Part shown: one piece after another, positions 27,506 through 37,600 of the stretch | Numbering within the stretch: position 1 is the stretch's first letter | How the letters are laid out: each line of letters begins with the position of its first letter | DNA from: Streptomyces sp. Je 1-369 | GTDB taxonomy: Bacteria > Actinomycetota > Actinomycetes > Streptomycetales > Streptomycetaceae | Assembly (NCBI RefSeq): GCF_026810505.1 | Contig: NZ_CP101750.1 | Location: forward strand, 5,885,501-5,949,500 | Direction of reading: 5' to 3' | Length of the DNA stretch: 64,000 nucleotides | The notes under the pieces: generated by a model | Database searches by the model: none | What the model was told of the DNA's origin: nothing | Seen by the model: only the letters and a program-made list of their open reading frames with translations | Translations under genes and position numbers: made by a program

Positions 27506-28468
27506 TCACTTGCCGGCATTGACGGTGGCCTTCTTGACGGCGCTGTCCTTGACCTGCCACTTGGCCAGGACCTTCTCGTACTCGCCGTTCTTGATGATCG
27601 CGTCGAGCGCCGCCTTGAGGGCGTCACGGAGCTCCGGGTTCTTCTTGCTGACGGCGATGCCGAACGGGCCCGCGTCCGTGATGCCGCCCGTGACCTCGAA
27701 CTCCTTGCCGCCGCCGGCCGTCTTGGCGATGTGTTGGGAGACGGGAGAGTCGTTCAGGTCGGCGACCGCACCGCCGGACTTGACGCGGGTCTGGGCCTCG
27801 GCGTCGTTTTCGAACGCGCCGATGTCGATGGCCTTCTTGCCGTCCTTCTTGCACTTCGTGGACTGCGCCTTGAACGTGTCCTCGTAGATCGTGCCCCGCT
27901 GCACGGCGACCTTCTCGCCGCACAGGTCGTCCATGGACTCGATGCCCTCGGGGTTGCCCTTCTTCACGAGGAGCGAGACGCCCGACATGAAGTAGTCGAC
28001 GAAGTCGACGCCCGTGCCGACCTTCTTTCCCTTGTCGTCGAGACCCTGCTGACGCTTCTTGGTGTCGGACATGGCGGACATGACGACGTCCTGGCGGCCC
28101 GAGTTCAGCGAGGTGACCAGTCCGTCGAAGGTGCCGGAGGTGAACGTGAACTCGACGCCGAGCTCCTTGCCGAGGGCGGCGGCGAGATCGGGGTCGATAC
28201 CGACGATCTTGCCGCCCTCCTCGAACTCCATCGGGGCGTACTGGGCGTCCGTGCCGACCTTGATGACGCCCTTGTTCTGGATCTTCTTCGGCAACTTGTC
28301 GAAGAGCGGGGCGTTGTTCTTCTTGCCGCCGCCCTCGTTCGCGGAGTCGGTCTGGTCACCGCAGCCGGTCAGCAGCAGCGCGCCGGCGACCGCGATCGCG
28401 CCGACCGTGGCCATCCGGGACTTCGCGGACTTACCGGCGGTGGTACGACAAATGGAGCGTGCGGTCAT
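27506..28468 (-). CDS. Polar amino-acid ABC transporter, substrate-binding lipoprotein
   Basis: 320 residues from the ATG at 28468 (GGAGGA 5 bases upstream). The signal peptide ends in a lipobox LLTGC with Cys36 to be lipidated. The rest is a type 3 periplasmic binding fold (IKVGTDAQYAPMEF; GIDPDLAAALGKELGV; DVVMSAMSDT; VAVQRGT). First gene of the three-gene import operon. The ligand is probably a polar amino acid. Confidence 0.95.
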   Translation of the reverse strand: MTARSICRTTAGKSAKSRMATVGAIAVAGALLLTGCGDQTDSANEGGGKKNNAPLFDKLPKKIQNKGVIKVGTDAQYAPMEFEEGGKIVGIDPDLAAALGKELGVEFTFTSGTFDGLVTSLNSGRQDVVMSAMSDTKKRQQGLDDKGKKVGTGVDFVDYFMSGVSLLVKKGNPEGIESMDDLCGEKVAVQRGTIYEDTFKAQSTKCKKDGKKAIDIGAFENDAEAQTRVKSGGAVADLNDSPVSQHIAKTAGGGKEFEVTGGITDAGPFGIAVSKKNPELRDALKAALDAIIKNGEYEKVLAKWQVKDSAVKKATVNAGK

Positions 28469-29023
28469 GAGGGTCCTCCGGCGGATGAGGGAGTTGCCGA
28501 GCGGTCGGGCACACACCTTCGGGTGTCGCGACCTCGTGTGATGACCGCATCTTGCCATTCGGACCGTCCGATTCTGGGTGCCGGAGATATCAAAATCGGA
28601 TAACGGGCGCGCCGCGAAACACAACATCCCGGTACGGCAAGGGGGGAAAGGGGTGGGAGCGAATCACCGTTAACCAATCGGTACCCGGCGTATCTCGCGA
28701 TGTGGACGATTGGCCCATCAGTGGGCCGCGAAATGCCCTATTCGGAGAATCTGCATGATTCGGGCATTCCCCAGTGACGCTCGTCCCGGCCTCCAGGGAC
28801 TTCTGCTGAGCATGCTGCAACCAATGTCACTCGCCCGTGCCCACCGCCTTCGGGTACAAAGGTTGGCTACACCCCTCATCCGGGGCCCAGGGCGCGTGTG
28901 CGGCGCGCTCGCGTGTCCGTACCTCCCTCCGCCGACAGGCGGGGAACGGACGCGGTGCCCGCCCACTTCCCAACCGGGAGTGGACACCCTCAACTGATGA
29001 ATAAGACTTAAGGGGTCAGACAA
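28469..29023. other. 555-bp intergenic region between divergent ABC operon and malic enzyme
   Basis: No convincing gene. The middle (about 28560-28760) is AT-richer than its surroundings and should hold the promoters of the two divergent units. A short repeat ccgcc/ggcgg is present near 28928-28944. I see no recognisable riboswitch or small RNA. Confidence 0.5.
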
Positions 29024-30238
29024 GTGGCAGCGGAGATCGTCAATCCTCGCAGCGACAGCAGTACGGGTCACGAGGGCGCAGACGAGCCCTTCGATCCGGC
29101 GTTTGCGCTGCACCGCGGCGGCAAGATGGCCGTGCAGGCCACCGTGCCGGTCCGCGACAAGGACGACCTGTCCCTGGCGTACACGCCCGGCGTCGCGAAA
29201 GTGTGCAGCGCGATCGCCGAGCGGCCGGAGCTCGTCCACGACTACACGTGGAAATCCAATGTCGTCGCCGTGGTGACCGACGGGACCGCCGTGCTCGGTC
29301 TCGGCGACATCGGCGCCGAGGCCTCCCTCCCCGTGATGGAGGGCAAGGCCATCCTGTTCAAGCAGTTCGGCGGCGTGGACGCGGTGCCGATCGCGCTCGC
29401 GACGACGGACGCCGACGAGATCGTCGAGACCGTGGTGCGGCTCGCCCCGTCCTTCGGCGGCGTCAACCTGGAGGACATCTCGGCGCCGCGGTGCTTCGAG
29501 ATCGAGCGCAAGCTCCAGGAGCGGCTCGACATCCCCGTCTTCCACGACGACCAGCACGGCACGGCCGTCGTGACGCTGGCGGCGCTGCGCAACGCGGCGA
29601 AGCTGACCGGTCGCACCCTCGGCGACCTGCGGGCCGTCATCTCCGGTTCCGGTGCGGCCGGTGTCGCCATCGCCAAGTTCCTCCTGGCGGCGGGGCTCGG
29701 CGACGTGGCGGTCGCGGACCGCAAGGGCATCGTGAGCCGCGACCGGGAGGACCTCACCCCGGTCAAGCGTGAGCTCGCCGAGCTGACGAACAAGGCCGGG
29801 ATCAGCGGCTCGCTGGAGACGGCCCTGAAGGGCGCCGACGTTTTCATCGGCGTCTCCGGCGGCACCGTGCCGGAGCCGGCCGTCGCGTCGATGGCGCCGA
29901 ACGCGTTCGTGTTCGCCATGGCCAACCCGAACCCCGAGGTCCACCCGGACGTCGCGCACAAGTACGCGGCCGTGGTGGCGACCGGCCGCTCGGACTACCC
30001 GAATCAGATCAACAACGTGCTGGCCTTCCCCGGCATCTTCGCGGGCGCGCTCCAGGTGCGGGCCTCCCGCATCACCGAGGGCATGAAGATCGCCGCGGCG
30101 GACGCCCTCGCGGACGTCGTCGGCGACGAGCTCTCCGCGGAGTACGTGATCCCGTCGCCGTTCGACGAGCGCGTCGCCCCGGCCGTGACCGCGGCGGTCG
30201 CCGCCGCGGCCCGCGCGGAGGGCGTCGCCCGCAGCTGA
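29024..30238 (+). CDS. Malic enzyme (probably NADP-dependent)
   Basis: 404 residues, GTG start with AAGGGG about 10 bases upstream. It has the short bacterial malic enzyme layout: catalytic Tyr53 (LAYTPGVA), Lys108 (MEGKAILF), metal ligands Glu150-Asp151 and Asp176 (FHDDQHGT), and a dinucleotide site GSGAAGVA (208-215). It decarboxylates malate to pyruvate in the cytoplasm, giving reduced cofactor. NADP preference is inferred from the homologous S. coelicolor gene that I recall in the same neighbourhood. Confidence 0.95.
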   Translation: MAAEIVNPRSDSSTGHEGADEPFDPAFALHRGGKMAVQATVPVRDKDDLSLAYTPGVAKVCSAIAERPELVHDYTWKSNVVAVVTDGTAVLGLGDIGAEASLPVMEGKAILFKQFGGVDAVPIALATTDADEIVETVVRLAPSFGGVNLEDISAPRCFEIERKLQERLDIPVFHDDQHGTAVVTLAALRNAAKLTGRTLGDLRAVISGSGAAGVAIAKFLLAAGLGDVAVADRKGIVSRDREDLTPVKRELAELTNKAGISGSLETALKGADVFIGVSGGTVPEPAVASMAPNAFVFAMANPNPEVHPDVAHKYAAVVATGRSDYPNQINNVLAFPGIFAGALQVRASRITEGMKIAAADALADVVGDELSAEYVIPSPFDERVAPAVTAAVAAAARAEGVARS

Positions 30239-30265
30239 CGTCACGTCCACCGTTCGCAGTCGATC

Positions 30266-30303
30266 GCGCCCCCTGCCGTGCCACACCACGCGGCGGGGGG
30301 CGC
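30266..30303 (+). terminator. Terminator after malic enzyme
   Basis: 13-base arms gcgccccctgccg (30266-30278) and cggcggggggcgc (30291-30303) pair with a single T-G wobble, 28 bases after the stop codon. Confidence 0.8.
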
Positions 30304-30363
30304 GGTGCGTGTCACAGCCGTACGTGGTTCCGCCGGGGCGCCCCGCCCGCCTAGGGTCGCCTC

Positions 30364-31326
30364 ATGTTCGCTGCCTACGCTGCCCGTATCGACCGTGACC
30401 AGCCGCTCAATGGCCTCGAGTTGGGGGAGCGGCCCGCCCCCGAGGCGCGCCCCGGCTGGTCGACCGTGAACGTCAAGGCCGCCTCCCTCAACCACCACGA
30501 CCTGTGGTCGCTGCGCGGCGTCGGCCTCGCCGAGGACAAGCTGCCCATGATCCTTGGCTGCGACGCCGCGGGGATCGACGAGGACGGGAACGAGGTGGTG
30601 CTCCACTCCGTCATCGGCCAGTCGGGGCACGGCGTCGGGCCGCGCGAGGGCCGCTCCATCCTCACCGAGAAGTACCAGGGCACCTTCGCCGAGCGCGTGG
30701 CCGTCCCCACCTGGAACGTGCTGCCCAAGCCGAAGGAGCTCTCCTTCGCGGAGGCGGCCTGCCTGCCGACCGCGTGGCTGACCGCCTACCGCATGCTCTT
30801 CACCAACGCCGGTGTACGGCCCGGCGACTCGGTCCTCGTGCAGGGCGCGGGCGGCGGCGTCGCCACGGCCGCGATCGTGCTCGGCAAGGCGGCGGGCCTG
30901 CGGGTCTTCGCGACCAGCCGGGACGAGGCCAAGCGGAAGCGGGCGCTGGAACTGGGCGCGGTGGAGGCGGTGGAGGCGGGCGCGCGCCTCCCGCAGCGGG
31001 TGGACGCGGTCATCGAGACGGTGGGCGCGGCGACCTGGTCCCACTCGGTCAAGTCCCTGAAGCCGGGCGGCTCACTGGTCATCTCCGGAGCGACCAGCGG
31101 CGACCGCCCCTCGCACGCGGAGCTCACCCGCATCTTCTTCCTGGAGCTGAAGATCGTCGGCTCGACCATGGGCACCAAGGACGAGCTGGAGGACCTGCTG
31201 GCCTTCTGCGCGACCACGGGCGTGCGGCCCGTGGTCGACGAGATCCTGCCCCTGGACCGGGCCAGGGAGGGCTTCCAGCGCCTGGAGTCGGGCGAGCAGT
31301 TCGGGAAGATCGTGCTGGAGGTCTGA
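30364..31326 (+). CDS. MDR-superfamily zinc-type/quinone oxidoreductase
   Basis: 320 residues. N-terminal GroES-like part (NHHDLWSLRGVG; LGCDAAG) and a Rossmann half with GAGGGVATAA for NAD(P)H binding. Structural-zinc cysteines are absent, as in quinone oxidoreductase-like members. Cytosolic; substrate unknown. It follows the malic enzyme in the same direction but a terminator lies between them, so it is probably a separate unit. Confidence 0.88.
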   Translation: MFAAYAARIDRDQPLNGLELGERPAPEARPGWSTVNVKAASLNHHDLWSLRGVGLAEDKLPMILGCDAAGIDEDGNEVVLHSVIGQSGHGVGPREGRSILTEKYQGTFAERVAVPTWNVLPKPKELSFAEAACLPTAWLTAYRMLFTNAGVRPGDSVLVQGAGGGVATAAIVLGKAAGLRVFATSRDEAKRKRALELGAVEAVEAGARLPQRVDAVIETVGAATWSHSVKSLKPGGSLVISGATSGDRPSHAELTRIFFLELKIVGSTMGTKDELEDLLAFCATTGVRPVVDEILPLDRAREGFQRLESGEQFGKIVLEV

Positions 31327-31354
31327 GCCGGGCGCTCGCCTCCGCGAGGCTCCC

Positions 31355-32425
31355 TCAGCTCTCCGCCGCCTCCTCCGCCGCCTCCTCCGCGGCCGGAGCG
31401 CGGAGTGCCGCGCCGATGTGTGCCGCCGCCTGCGACAGGTGGCGGCGCGCCTCCCGGAGCTGGGACTCCGTCACGCCGTGGTCGCGGGCCGCGTCGCGGA
31501 TGTCGTCGCGGAAGCGGTCGAGGAGCCGGTCGAGGTCGCGGCCGGGGTCGCCGGTGGTGTCCTCCTTGGCCCAGTCGGGCGCGTACTCCACGGGGAGGTC
31601 CTCGCGGGCGACGCTGAACGTGGGCTCGTTGCGGGTGGTGGAGGCCCCGGTGGTGGAGGCCCCGGGGGTGGCGCCGGGGTCGGTGCGGGTGCCGAAGCCC
31701 TTGCCGAAGTCCTTGCCGAGCCGCGTCCCGAAGTCGCCGAACTCCTTCGCCAGTTCGGTCAGGCCTTCCCGTACGCCCGTCGGCCAGTCACCCCGCGTGA
31801 AGTGGTCCTGCACCTGCTCCTGCACGTGCCGGACGATACGCTGCGCCTCCGCCTGAGCCAGCCGCGCCTGGGCGTGGGCCCGGTCCTGTGCGTCCTTCGC
31901 CTGGCTGCGGGCACGCTGCGCCTCTTCGCGGGCGCGGCGGCTCTCGTCCTTCGCGCGCCGAGCCTGCTCCTTCCAGCCCTGCTTGGCGCGCTTGAACTCT
32001 TCCTTGGTCTGCTGCCAGCTCTCCGCACCGTCGGGGCTGAGCGCCTCCTTGGCGGCGGCCCGCATCTCGCGGCGCAGGTCGCCCGCGGCGCCCTGCACCC
32101 CGTCGCGGATCTCGGCGGCGAGCTCGGCGACCGACTCGCGGATCTCCAGCTCCAGGTCGGCCAGCTCACCGCTGCGGCCGGCCAGTTCGGCGCGGCCCGC
32201 GTCCGTGATGGCGTAGACCTTGCGGCCGCCCTCGGTGGTGTGCGTGACGAGACCCTCGGCCTCCAGCTTCGCGAGGCGGGGGTAGACGGTGCCGGCGGAC
32301 GGCGCGTACAGCCCGTGGAACCGCTCCTCCAGGAGCCTTATCACCTCGTAGCCATGGCGGGGGGCCTCGTCGAGCAGCTTGAGCAGGTACAGGCGCAGGC
32401 GGCCGTGGGCGAACACGGGGGGCAT
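31355..32425 (-). CDS. PadR-family regulator with long coiled-coil extension
   Basis: 356 residues from the ATG at 32425, one base after the stop of the DUF4097 gene, so the two are one operon. Residues ~5-80 are a PadR winged helix (RHGYEVIRLLEERF; PSAGTVYPRLAKLEAEGLV; GRKVYAITDAGRAEL). Instead of the usual short dimer helix, residues ~85-210 form a very charged Ala/Arg/Glu/Gln coiled coil, followed by a disordered Thr/Gly-rich stretch and a helical C terminus ending in AAEEAAEEAAES. Typical PadR proteins are 110-200 residues. It probably represses its own operon through the sites near 33378-33411. Confidence 0.9.
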   Translation of the reverse strand: MPPVFAHGRLRLYLLKLLDEAPRHGYEVIRLLEERFHGLYAPSAGTVYPRLAKLEAEGLVTHTTEGGRKVYAITDAGRAELAGRSGELADLELEIRESVAELAAEIRDGVQGAAGDLRREMRAAAKEALSPDGAESWQQTKEEFKRAKQGWKEQARRAKDESRRAREEAQRARSQAKDAQDRAHAQARLAQAEAQRIVRHVQEQVQDHFTRGDWPTGVREGLTELAKEFGDFGTRLGKDFGKGFGTRTDPGATPGASTTGASTTRNEPTFSVAREDLPVEYAPDWAKEDTTGDPGRDLDRLLDRFRDDIRDAARDHGVTESQLREARRHLSQAAAHIGAALRAPAAEEAAEEAAES

Positions 32426-32426
32426 C

Positions 32427-33335
32427 TCAGAGCACCTTCTTGTCGTTCGGGCCGCCGGTGGGTCCATCGGCGGCGCCGTTGGTCGGGCCGTGGTTCTCGT
32501 CGTTCTCGGCGTCGTACGGATCTTCCTCCATCTGTGGCCTGCGCAGGAGCGCGATGGATCCGGAGACCGTCGTCGCCCTGAGCCGTCCCCGCCCCGCGCC
32601 GAGCCGTCCCGTGATGCGCTTGGCGCCCCACTGGCCGCCGACCCGCAGGTCCTCGAAGGCGTTCGACACGGATCCGCTCGCCGTGTCGACCTCGACCTCC
32701 GCGTCCGCGGGGTGGGGGAGCCGGATGGCTATCTCGCCGGAGACGCTCGTCAGGGCGACGTCGGTCGGGGTGCCCGCCGGATCGAGGTCGACGATCATCG
32801 AGCCGCTCACGGAGTCGGCACGGACGGAGGGGCCCGCCGCCTCGACGACCGTGAGGCCGCCGGACACGGAGTTGAAGCGGAGGTCGCCGGTCACGCCCTG
32901 CGCCTCGACGTTGCCGGAGACGGTGTCCGCGCGGACCGGGCCCGCGAGGCCGAGCAGCGTCGTGTCGCCGGTGACGCCCTTGACCTCGGCGCGGCCCTCC
33001 ATGCCGGAGACCACGGCGCCCGCGCCGACCACGCCCACCTCGACGCGGGTGGCGGCGGGCACGGCGAGGGAGACGACCGCGCTGCGGCGCCAGCCCTTGC
33101 GGTCGAGCCACTTGAGGAAGCCCTTCCAGGGCAGGTCCTCGTAGGCAACCGTCAGCGTGCCGTCCTCATGGGTCACCCGGAGTGGTGGCCCCTCTATCTC
33201 GGTGACCTCCAGACGGGCAGCACCCTCGTCCGTGCCCACCACGTTCACCGTCCCGTTGACGACGCGGACGTGGAGTGCGGTCACGGGGGCGTCGAACGTG
33301 AGCTTCACGGGCTCGGCGACGGACCACTCCGACAT
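32427..33335 (-). CDS. DUF4097 beta-helix-like protein
   Basis: 302 residues with no signal peptide or membrane segment. The centre has repeated short strands built on TVSGNVE, SVSGGL, SVSGSM, SVSGEI and TASGSV, the mark of the DUF4097/DUF4098 family, which folds as a right-handed beta helix. The C-terminal tail is acidic and Gly/Pro-rich. DUF4097 genes commonly pair with PadR or LiaF-like genes and are linked to envelope stress, but the molecular function is not known. Confidence 0.9.
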   Translation of the reverse strand: MSEWSVAEPVKLTFDAPVTALHVRVVNGTVNVVGTDEGAARLEVTEIEGPPLRVTHEDGTLTVAYEDLPWKGFLKWLDRKGWRRSAVVSLAVPAATRVEVGVVGAGAVVSGMEGRAEVKGVTGDTTLLGLAGPVRADTVSGNVEAQGVTGDLRFNSVSGGLTVVEAAGPSVRADSVSGSMIVDLDPAGTPTDVALTSVSGEIAIRLPHPADAEVEVDTASGSVSNAFEDLRVGGQWGAKRITGRLGAGRGRLRATTVSGSIALLRRPQMEEDPYDAENDENHGPTNGAADGPTGGPNDKKVL

Positions 33336-33377
33336 GAGCTGACCTCCTGGGCGGCGGACCGAATGCGACGACGCGCC

Positions 33378-33411
33378 ATATCGCGTCTCCTGTTATTCAC
33401 GATATATCGCG
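33378..33411. promoter_or_regulatory. Candidate PadR operator upstream of the DUF4097-PadR operon
   Basis: ATATCGCG occurs twice, at 33378-33385 and 33404-33411, 26 bases apart, and the second overlaps the palindrome cgatatatcg (33400-33409). The sites lie 40-75 bases upstream of the DUF4097 start in otherwise GC-rich DNA. They suit autoregulation by the co-encoded PadR protein, but no footprint exists for this sequence. Confidence 0.55.
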
Positions 33412-33504
33412 GTGGCGTGAAGTCAAGAACTCGTACGAGTGAGCGCATGCGGTGCCCTGTGGGCTGATTGCACCTATTGAGGAGATCTGTCCTAGCGTGG
33501 GGTC

Positions 33505-34314
33505 ATGTCGTCCGATGCTTCCTCCGCAGGCGCACTGCTGCTCTGCCGGGCCGAACCCGACGTCGTGGAGATCGCGGCCCAGCTGCTCCGCGAGCGGATG
33601 CTCCTCGCGGAGGCCGGCCGCGACTGGAGCGTGCTCGTGCCCGAGGGCAAGCCGTGGCTGCACGGCGAAGAGCCCGTCGACCGTGTCCTGACGGGATGGG
33701 CCACCGCACTCGCCGTCGGCTCGGCGTGGCCCGTGCTCGCCCTGTGGTGGGACGGCGACCGCTCCGGCTACACCCTCGCCTCGGGGTTCCGGCGGACGGT
33801 CGGGTACGAGTGGCTGGCCAACGGGACGCCCGTGGGGGAGGACGAGGCGATGCGCACGTTCGCGGCGCGGCTCGCCCTCGACCCCGTCCTGGACATGCAG
33901 TCCCTGGAGGCGCTGGCCCGCCCCGACACGGAGGCGGACGCGCGGGCCAGGATGCTCGGACTCCTCGCCGTCCTCACGCGCGCGGGCCTCACGCTCCCGT
34001 CGGGTCTCGGCCCCGGTGAACCGGCGGACCGGCTGCGCGAGGTGGCCCGCGTCCAGCAGGGCGTGCGGCAGGTCGAGTGGCCCGGATGGCGGGACGCGGT
34101 CAGAGCCGAGTTCGGAGCGGTCGACAAGGGCCCGCTGGGTCCCTGGGTGCGCGGCCCCCGGGCAAGGGCCCTGGCGGCCGCTCAGCTCGCCACGGGCCTC
34201 CCGCTGGCGGTCTGGGCCGTACAGCGCCGCAGCGGAGGCTGGGGCGCGGCAGCGGCGCTCCTGATGGCGCAGGGGGCGGCAGGACTCGCGTACGACCGCG
34301 TGCGGAGCGCCTGA
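33505..34314 (+). CDS. Conserved hypothetical protein
   Basis: 269 residues, ATG start. I do not recognise a characterised domain. It begins with LLCRAEPDVVEIAAQLLRERMLL and has a Trp-rich first half (PWLHGEEP; WPVLALWWDGDRSGY), an Arg/Ala-rich middle and an Ala-rich C-terminal segment that may form one membrane-associated helix (~225-260). Codon use is typical of the neighbourhood. It is divergent from the DUF4097 operon. Confidence 0.8.
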   Translation: MSSDASSAGALLLCRAEPDVVEIAAQLLRERMLLAEAGRDWSVLVPEGKPWLHGEEPVDRVLTGWATALAVGSAWPVLALWWDGDRSGYTLASGFRRTVGYEWLANGTPVGEDEAMRTFAARLALDPVLDMQSLEALARPDTEADARARMLGLLAVLTRAGLTLPSGLGPGEPADRLREVARVQQGVRQVEWPGWRDAVRAEFGAVDKGPLGPWVRGPRARALAAAQLATGLPLAVWAVQRRSGGWGAAAALLMAQGAAGLAYDRVRSA

Positions 34315-34353
34315 GGCCTCGGCGCCCCGTCCCTGGAGCGCGACCGGACGCGA

Positions 34354-34536
34354 CTATTCGTCCTCGTCCTCGTCGTCCAGCCGCGCCAGCCACGTGGCCA
34401 GGCGCTCGACCGGGACCTCGAAGTCCGGGTTGAGGTCCACGAACGTGCGGAGCTGCTCGGCGAGCCACTCGAAGGTGACCTCTTCCTCGCCGCGCCGCTT
34501 CTCCAGCTCCTCGATGCCACGGTCGGTGAAGTACAA
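34354..34536 (-). CDS. Small acidic protein, DUF6104-like
   Basis: 60 residues. MYFTDRGIEELEKRRGEEEV is the start of a small conserved actinobacterial family; it ends in an acidic DDEDEDE tail. Probably cytoplasmic and helical. Function unknown. It lies between the hypothetical gene and the kgd terminator, and reads in the same direction as kgd. Confidence 0.82.
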   Translation of the reverse strand: MYFTDRGIEELEKRRGEEEVTFEWLAEQLRTFVDLNPDFEVPVERLATWLARLDDEDEDE

Positions 34537-34605
34537 CTCATGCTCCTGATGCGGACGGATCGTTCCACCTCAGGATAGGCGCCGGGCGGGTCCCGGAACG
34601 CCGGA

Positions 34606-34643
34606 GGGCCCGGCCCCGAGTCGTGGAACTCGGGGCCGGGCCC
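34606..34643 (-). terminator. Terminator downstream of kgd
   Basis: Perfect 16-bp inverted repeat: gggcccggccccgagt (34606-34621) pairs with actcggggccgggccc (34628-34643) around six bases, 23 bases past the kgd stop on the minus strand. It should separate kgd from the small acidic gene downstream. Confidence 0.9.
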
Positions 34644-34666
34644 ATCCGCCGTACAACCGTCGAGGG

Positions 34667-37600
34667 CTACGCCTCGAAGACCTCGCTGATCAGCTGCTCC
34701 TGCTCGGCCTGGTGACGCTTGGCCGAACCGACCGCCGGGGACGAGCCGTGCGGCCGCGAGATGCGGCGCAGGCGCTCGCCGTGCGGGATGTCCGCGCCGA
34801 CCGCCAGATCCAGGTGGTCGATGAGGTTGAGGGCGATGAAGGGCCATGCGCCCTGGTTCGCCGGCTCCTCCTGCGCCCACAGGTATTTCTCGGCGTTCGG
34901 GTACTTGGCGATCTCCGCCTGGAGCTCGGCACCCGGCAGCGGGTACAGGCGCTCGATGCGGATGATGGCCGTGTCCGTGACGCCGCGCTTCTGGCGCTCG
35001 GCCTCCAGGTCGTAGTACAGCTTGCCCGCGCAGAAGACGACCTTGCGGACCGCCGACGGGTCGACGTGGCTGTCGCCGATGACCGGGCGGAAGCCGCCCG
35101 TCGTGAACTCCTCCGTCTTCGAGGCCGCCGCCTTGAGGCGCAGCATCGACTTCGGGGTGAAGACCACCAGCGGCTTGTGGTGCGGGTTGTGCACCTGCCA
35201 CCGCAGGAGGTGGAAGTAGTTCGACGGGAGGGTCGGCATCGCGACCGTCATGTTGTTCTGCGCGCACAGCTGGAGGAAGCGCTCGATGCGGGCGGACGAG
35301 TGGTCCGGGCCCTGGCCCTCGTAACCGTGCGGCAGGAGCAGAGTGACACCGGAGTGCTGGTTCCACTTCTGCTCGGCGGCGGAGATGTACTCGTCCACCA
35401 CCGTCTGCGCGCCGTTGACGAAGTCACCGAACTGCGCTTCCCACATGACGAGCGACTCGGGGCGGGCCAGCGAGTAGCCGTACTCGAAGCCCATCACCGC
35501 GTACTCGGAGAGCAGCGAGTCGTAGACGTTGTAGCGCGCCTGCTCCTCGGAGAGGTACATCAGCGGCGTGTAGTCCTCGCCCGTCGCGCGGTCGATGAGG
35601 ACCGCGTGGCGCTGGCCGAACGTGCCGCGGCGGGAGTCCTGGCCCGACAGGCGGACCGGGGTGCCCTCCAGGAGCAGCGAGCCGATGGCGAGGGTCTCGC
35701 CCATGCCCCAGTCGATCGTGCCCTCTTCGACCATCGTCGCGCGGCGCTGCAGCTGCGGCAGCAGGCGCGGGTGGACGGTGACCCGGTCGGGGATGTTGAC
35801 CTGGGACTCGGCGATCCGCTTGACGACCTCCTGGGAGATCGCGGTCTCGACGTGCACGGGGAACTCGGCCTGCGGCGCGGGCACGTCGGCCTGCGCGGGC
35901 TGCGAGACGGCCTCGCGGACCTCGGTGAAGACCTTCTCCAGCTGGCCCTGGAAGTCCTGCAGCGCCTGCTCGGCCTCTTCCAGGGTGATGTCGCCGCGAC
36001 CGATGAGGGACTCGGTGTAGAGCTTGCGCACCGAGCGCTTCTTGTCGATCAGGTCGTACATCAGCGGCTGCGTGAACGCCGGGTTGTCCGACTCGTTGTG
36101 TCCGCGGCGGCGGTAGCAGATGAGGTCGATGACCACATCCTTGTTGAACGCCTGGCGGAACTCGAAGGCGAGACGGGCCACGCGGACGACGGCCTCGGGG
36201 TCGTCGCCGTTCACGTGGAAGATCGGCGCCTCGATCATGCGGGCCACGTCGGTGGCGTACATGGAGGAGCGCGACGACTCCGGGGCGGCGGTGAAGCCGA
36301 CCTGGTTGTTGATGACGATGTGGACCGTGCCGCCCGTGCGGTAGCCGCGCAGCTGCGACATGTTCAGGGTCTCGGCCACGACACCCTGGCCCGCGAAGGC
36401 CGCGTCACCGTGCAGGGCGACGGGCAGGACCGTGAAGTCCGTGCCGCCCTTGTTGATGATGTCCTGCTTGGCGCGGACGATGCCCTCGATGACCGGGTCG
36501 ACCGTCTCCAGGTGGGACGGGTTGGCGGCCAGCGAGACCTTGATCTGCTCGCCGTCCAGGCCGGTGAAGGTGCCCTCGGCGCCCAGGTGGTACTTCACGT
36601 CGCCGGAGCCGTGCATGGACTTGGGGTCCATGTTGCCCTCGAACTCGCGGAAGATCTGGGCGTACGACTTGCCGACGATGTTGGCGAGGACGTTCAGGCG
36701 GCCGCGGTGGGCCATGCCGATGACGACCTCGTCCAGGCGCGACTCGGCGGCGCTGTCGAGCACGGCGTCGAGCAGCGGGATGACGGACTCGCCGCCCTCC
36801 AGGGAGAAGCGCTTCTGGCCGACGTACTTCGTCTGGAGGAACGTCTCGAAGGCCTCCGCGGAGTTCAGCCGGCGCAGGATGCGCAGCTGCTCCTCGCGCT
36901 CGGGCTTGGTGGCGTGGGTCCGCTCGATGCGGTCCTGCAGCCACTTGCGCTGCTTCGGGTCCTGGATGTGCATGAACTCGACGCCGGTGGTGCGGCAGTA
37001 CGAGTCGCGCAGCACGCCGAGGACGTCGCGCAGCTTCATCATCGACTTGCCGGCGAAGCCGCCGACCGCGAACTCCCGCTCCAGGTCCCACAGGGTGAGG
37101 CCGTGCTCGGTGATGTCCAGGTCGGGGTGCTTGCGCTGCTTGTACTCCAGCGGGTCCGTGTCGGCCATGACGTGGCCGCGGACGCGGTAGGAGTGGATCA
37201 GCTCGAAGACGCGGGCGGCCTTCGTGACGTCGTCGTCGTGCGAGGCGTCGATGTCCTTGAGCCAGCGGACCGGCTCGTAGGGGATCCGGAGCGCCTTGAA
37301 GATCTCGTCGTAGAAGCCCTGCTCGCCGAGGAGCAGGTTCGCGACGATCCGCAGGAACTCGCCGGAGGCGGCGCCCTGGATCACCCGGTGGTCGTAGGTC
37401 GACGTGAGCGTCATGACCTTCGAGATGCCGAGCTTGTTGAGAGTGTCCTGGCTCGTGCCCTGGAACTCCGCCGGGTAGTCCATGGAGCCGACGCCCATGA
37501 TGACCGACTGGCCGGGCATCAGGCGCGGGACCGAGTGGACGGTGCCGAGGCCGCCGGGGTTGGTCAGGGAGACCGTCACACCGGTGAAGTCGTCCATGCC

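Noticed and set aside
31340..31352. Small hairpin gcctc-cgc-gaggc between the MDR oxidoreductase and PadR genes
   Set aside because: Only five base pairs; too weak to call a terminator.
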